Shown here in pieces: positions 62,664-64,000 of a stretch of DNA of 64,000 bases. Below the pieces are notes generated by a model that saw nothing but the letters and a program-made list of their open reading frames with translations, did not search any database and had not been told where the DNA came from. This stretch comes from Iodobacter fluviatilis (GTDB lineage Bacteria; Pseudomonadota; Gammaproteobacteria; Burkholderiales; Chitinibacteraceae), in the NCBI RefSeq assembly GCF_004194535.1, contig NZ_CP025781.1, positions 1,798,001 through 1,862,000 on the forward strand, written 5' to 3'. The translations under genes and the position numbers were made by a program. How positions within the stretch are numbered: position 1 is the stretch's first letter; each line of letters begins with the position of its first letter.

Positions 62664-63614
62664 TTAATCGACAAACAATGAAGAAACAGACTCATCGTTA
62701 TTAATGCGACGCATCGTTTCAGCCAAGAGGCCAGCAATCGATACTACGCGAACGCGGCCGCTATCTTGCGCTGCTTGGCTTACTGGAATGGTGTCAGTCA
62801 CAACCACTTCATCTAAGTCAGATTGCATGATGCGCTCAACCGCGGCACCAGAAAATACCGCGTGAGTGGCATAAGCCAATACGCGCTTAGCACCGTGTTG
62901 CTTCAACGCTTGCGCGGCTTTGCACAGGGTGTTGGCGGTATCGATCATGTCATCGATAATCACACAGGTACGATCTTTTACATCACCGATAATGTGCATG
63001 ACTTCGGCAACGCCAGCCTTAGGACGGCGTTTATCGATAATCGCCATATCCACACCTAATTGCTTAGCCATAGCGCGGGCACGCAATACGCCGCCTACGT
63101 CTGGGCTAACAACCATTAGGTTTTCGTAGCGTTTTTCGCGGATATCCGACAGTAAAACAGGGGTCGAGTAGATGTTATCTACAGGGATATCGAAGAAGCC
63201 TTGGATTTGATCAGCGTGTACATCTACCGTCAGTACGCGATCTACGCCCGCAACGGTCAGCATATTTGCAACCACTTTGGCGGAGATAGGTACACGAGCG
63301 GAGCGTGGGCGGCGATCTTGACGGGAATACCCAAGGTAGGGAATTGCTGCAGTAATGCGGCCAGCCGATGCGCGTTTCAGCGAATCAACCATTAACATCA
63401 CTTCCATCAGATTATCGTTGGTCGGGACACAAGTGGACTGCAAAACGAAAACATCGCGACCGCGAACGTTTTCTAGCAGCTCAACGGTCACTTCACCGTC
63501 CGAGAATCGACCAACCGTGGCACGGCCAATCGAGATGTCCAGGTGATTAACTACGCTATCAGCAAGTTTCGGGTTAGCGTTACCAGTGAACACCATGAGA
63601 CTATCGTAAGCCAT
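62664..63614 (-). CDS. prs: Ribose-phosphate pyrophosphokinase
   Basis: A 316-residue enzyme that makes PRPP from ribose 5-phosphate and ATP. Motifs: the N-terminal [39 protein letters not shown], the ATP/Mg site [14 protein letters not shown], the flexible loop and Mg site [13 protein letters not shown], and the PRPP loop [15 protein letters not shown]-like [13 protein letters not shown]. The start is MAYDSLMVF at 63614 with TGGA upstream; an upstream frame extension overlaps the tRNA and is not used. It follows tRNA-Gln by about 65 bp. Confidence 0.98.
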   Translation of the reverse strand: MAYDSLMVFTGNANPKLADSVVNHLDISIGRATVGRFSDGEVTVELLENVRGRDVFVLQSTCVPTNDNLMEVMLMVDSLKRASAGRITAAIPYLGYSRQDRRPRSARVPISAKVVANMLTVAGVDRVLTVDVHADQIQGFFDIPVDNIYSTPVLLSDIREKRYENLMVVSPDVGGVLRARAMAKQLGVDMAIIDKRRPKAGVAEVMHIIGDVKDRTCVIIDDMIDTANTLCKAAQALKQHGAKRVLAYATHAVFSGAAVERIMQSDLDEVVVTDTIPVSQAAQDSGRVRVVSIAGLLAETMRRINNDESVSSLFVD

Positions 63615-63678
63615 TTCTGTATTCCAGAAGGACGAAAAGCGCGTAATTTTTAAATTACACGCTTTTCTATTCGAATGA

Positions 63679-63755
63679 TGGCAGGGGAAGAAGGATTCGA
63701 ACCTTCGCATGTCGGAATCAAAATCCGATGCCTTAACCAACTTGGCGACTCCCCT
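63679..63755 (-). tRNA. tRNA-Gln (UUG)
   Basis: A 77-nt cloverleaf on the minus strand with encoded CCA. The acceptor stem AGGGGAG pairs with TTCCCCT (one G-U pair), the discriminator is G and the anticodon loop TTTTGAT gives anticodon UUG. It lies between ispE and prs, the conserved betaproteobacterial position. Its first position A is unusual for tRNA-Gln, which normally starts with U or T. Confidence 0.95.
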
Positions 63756-63772
63756 AATGAAACTGCCCGCAA

Positions 63773-64000
63773 CTACTCGGCAAATTCATGTAATGGATGC
63801 TTACTTAATGACCTAGCAACAAATCCGATCATATTTTTTGGCAGGTCGTATATTACACTGTTTGCTTCGTTGGGTGAAGAAAAACTTGCAAAAACACAAC
63901 TACCTGAGCCAGTCATTCTTGCGTTTGCATACTGGCTAAGCCACGTAATACTTTCAGCTATCTTTGGATGACTTTTACAGGCCACCGCTTCCAGATCGTT
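63773..64000 (-). CDS. ispE: 4-diphosphocytidyl-2-C-methyl-D-erythritol kinase, C-terminal part
   Basis: The last 75 codons of a GHMP-family kinase are visible; the gene continues beyond the right edge. [16 protein letters not shown] is the GHMP motif 3 of IspE, where Gly-rich ATP/substrate binding occurs, followed by [20 protein letters not shown] at the C-terminus. The enzyme phosphorylates the 2-hydroxyl of CDP-methylerythritol in the non-mevalonate isoprenoid pathway. The order ispE, tRNA-Gln, prs supports the call. Confidence 0.93.
   Translation of the reverse strand, partial: NDLEAVACKSHPKIAESITWLSQYANARMTGSGSCVFASFSSPNEANSVIYDLPKNMIGFVARSLSKHPLHEFAE

Overview
The window is a 64 kb stretch of a chromosome of moderate GC from a betaproteobacterium, most probably of the order Neisseriales (Chromobacterium/Iodobacter-like; the genus is inference). 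Pointers to this are the order ispE - tRNA-Gln - prs - rplY - pth, the ruvC/ruvA/ruvB - tol-pal - cpoB - queE series, a System II (ResB/CcsA) cytochrome c maturation pair beside cytochrome c4, the pilGHIJL chemosensory operon and metX-metW. Almost everything is core genome. No prophage, plasmid module, CRISPR array or recognisable defence system was seen.

Layout. 0-3 kb: start of a phosphoketolase gene, the Na+/H+ antiporter nhaD and gloA. 3.1-3.4 kb: three tRNA-Lys genes with a clear promoter and terminator. 3.6-5.3 kb: a decayed GGDEF-EAL gene and a palindromic repeat. 5.4-15.1 kb (minus strand): the type IV pilus chemosensory operon pilG-pilH-pilI-pilJ-pilL; PilL is 1,939 residues with several Hpt domains and a block of 32-residue repeats. 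15.3-15.5 kb: a candidate small RNA gene with its own promoter and terminator. 15.5-20.2 kb: engB, cytochrome c4 and ccsB/ccsA. 20.4-25.8 kb: mixed genes (dgkA, ackA, an orphan lipoyl/E3-binding-like protein, an IS3-family remnant). 25.8-28.3 kb: aroG, a Zur/Fur regulator, dksA and a small cytochrome c. 28.4-39.2 kb: ruvC, ruvA and ruvB interleaved with a TonB-like, a solute-binding, a PAP2 and an NTF2-like gene, then tolQRAB-pal-cpoB and queE. 39.2-47.9 kb: clcA, queC, hemB, dadA, a TetR/HPP pair with matching operators, elaA-like and argH. 48.5-53.4 kb: SPOR protein, dsbA, a frameshifted ltaE, an M14 peptidase and a Gfo/Idh oxidoreductase. 53.8-59.5 kb: metXW and a glycosyltransferase/O-antigen-ligase cluster. 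59.7-64 kb: CobW GTPase, pth, rplY, prs, tRNA-Gln and the end of ispE.

Genes that work together: PilG/H/I/J/L steer twitching; CcsA/CcsB mature the two c-type cytochromes; TolQRAB-Pal-CpoB links the envelope during constriction; QueE and QueC make the queuosine precursor; phosphoketolase plus acetate kinase could give ATP from sugar phosphates; RuvABC resolves Holliday junctions; MetX/MetW start methionine synthesis.

The least explained content lies between genes: (1) a CTAG-flanked foldback element of about 168 bp in five copies, one splitting a smaller REP-like repeat and one between tolA and tolB; (2) a GC-rich element of about 230 bp in two copies, whose main hairpin differs between copies by paired compensatory changes; (3) the candidate small RNA with C-rich, anti-Shine-Dalgarno-like loops next to pilG; (4) a TetR operator repeated in front of tetR and of its HPP neighbour. 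Among proteins, the most unusual is a lipoyl/E3-binding-domain protein that has lost the lipoylation lysine and has no catalytic domain.
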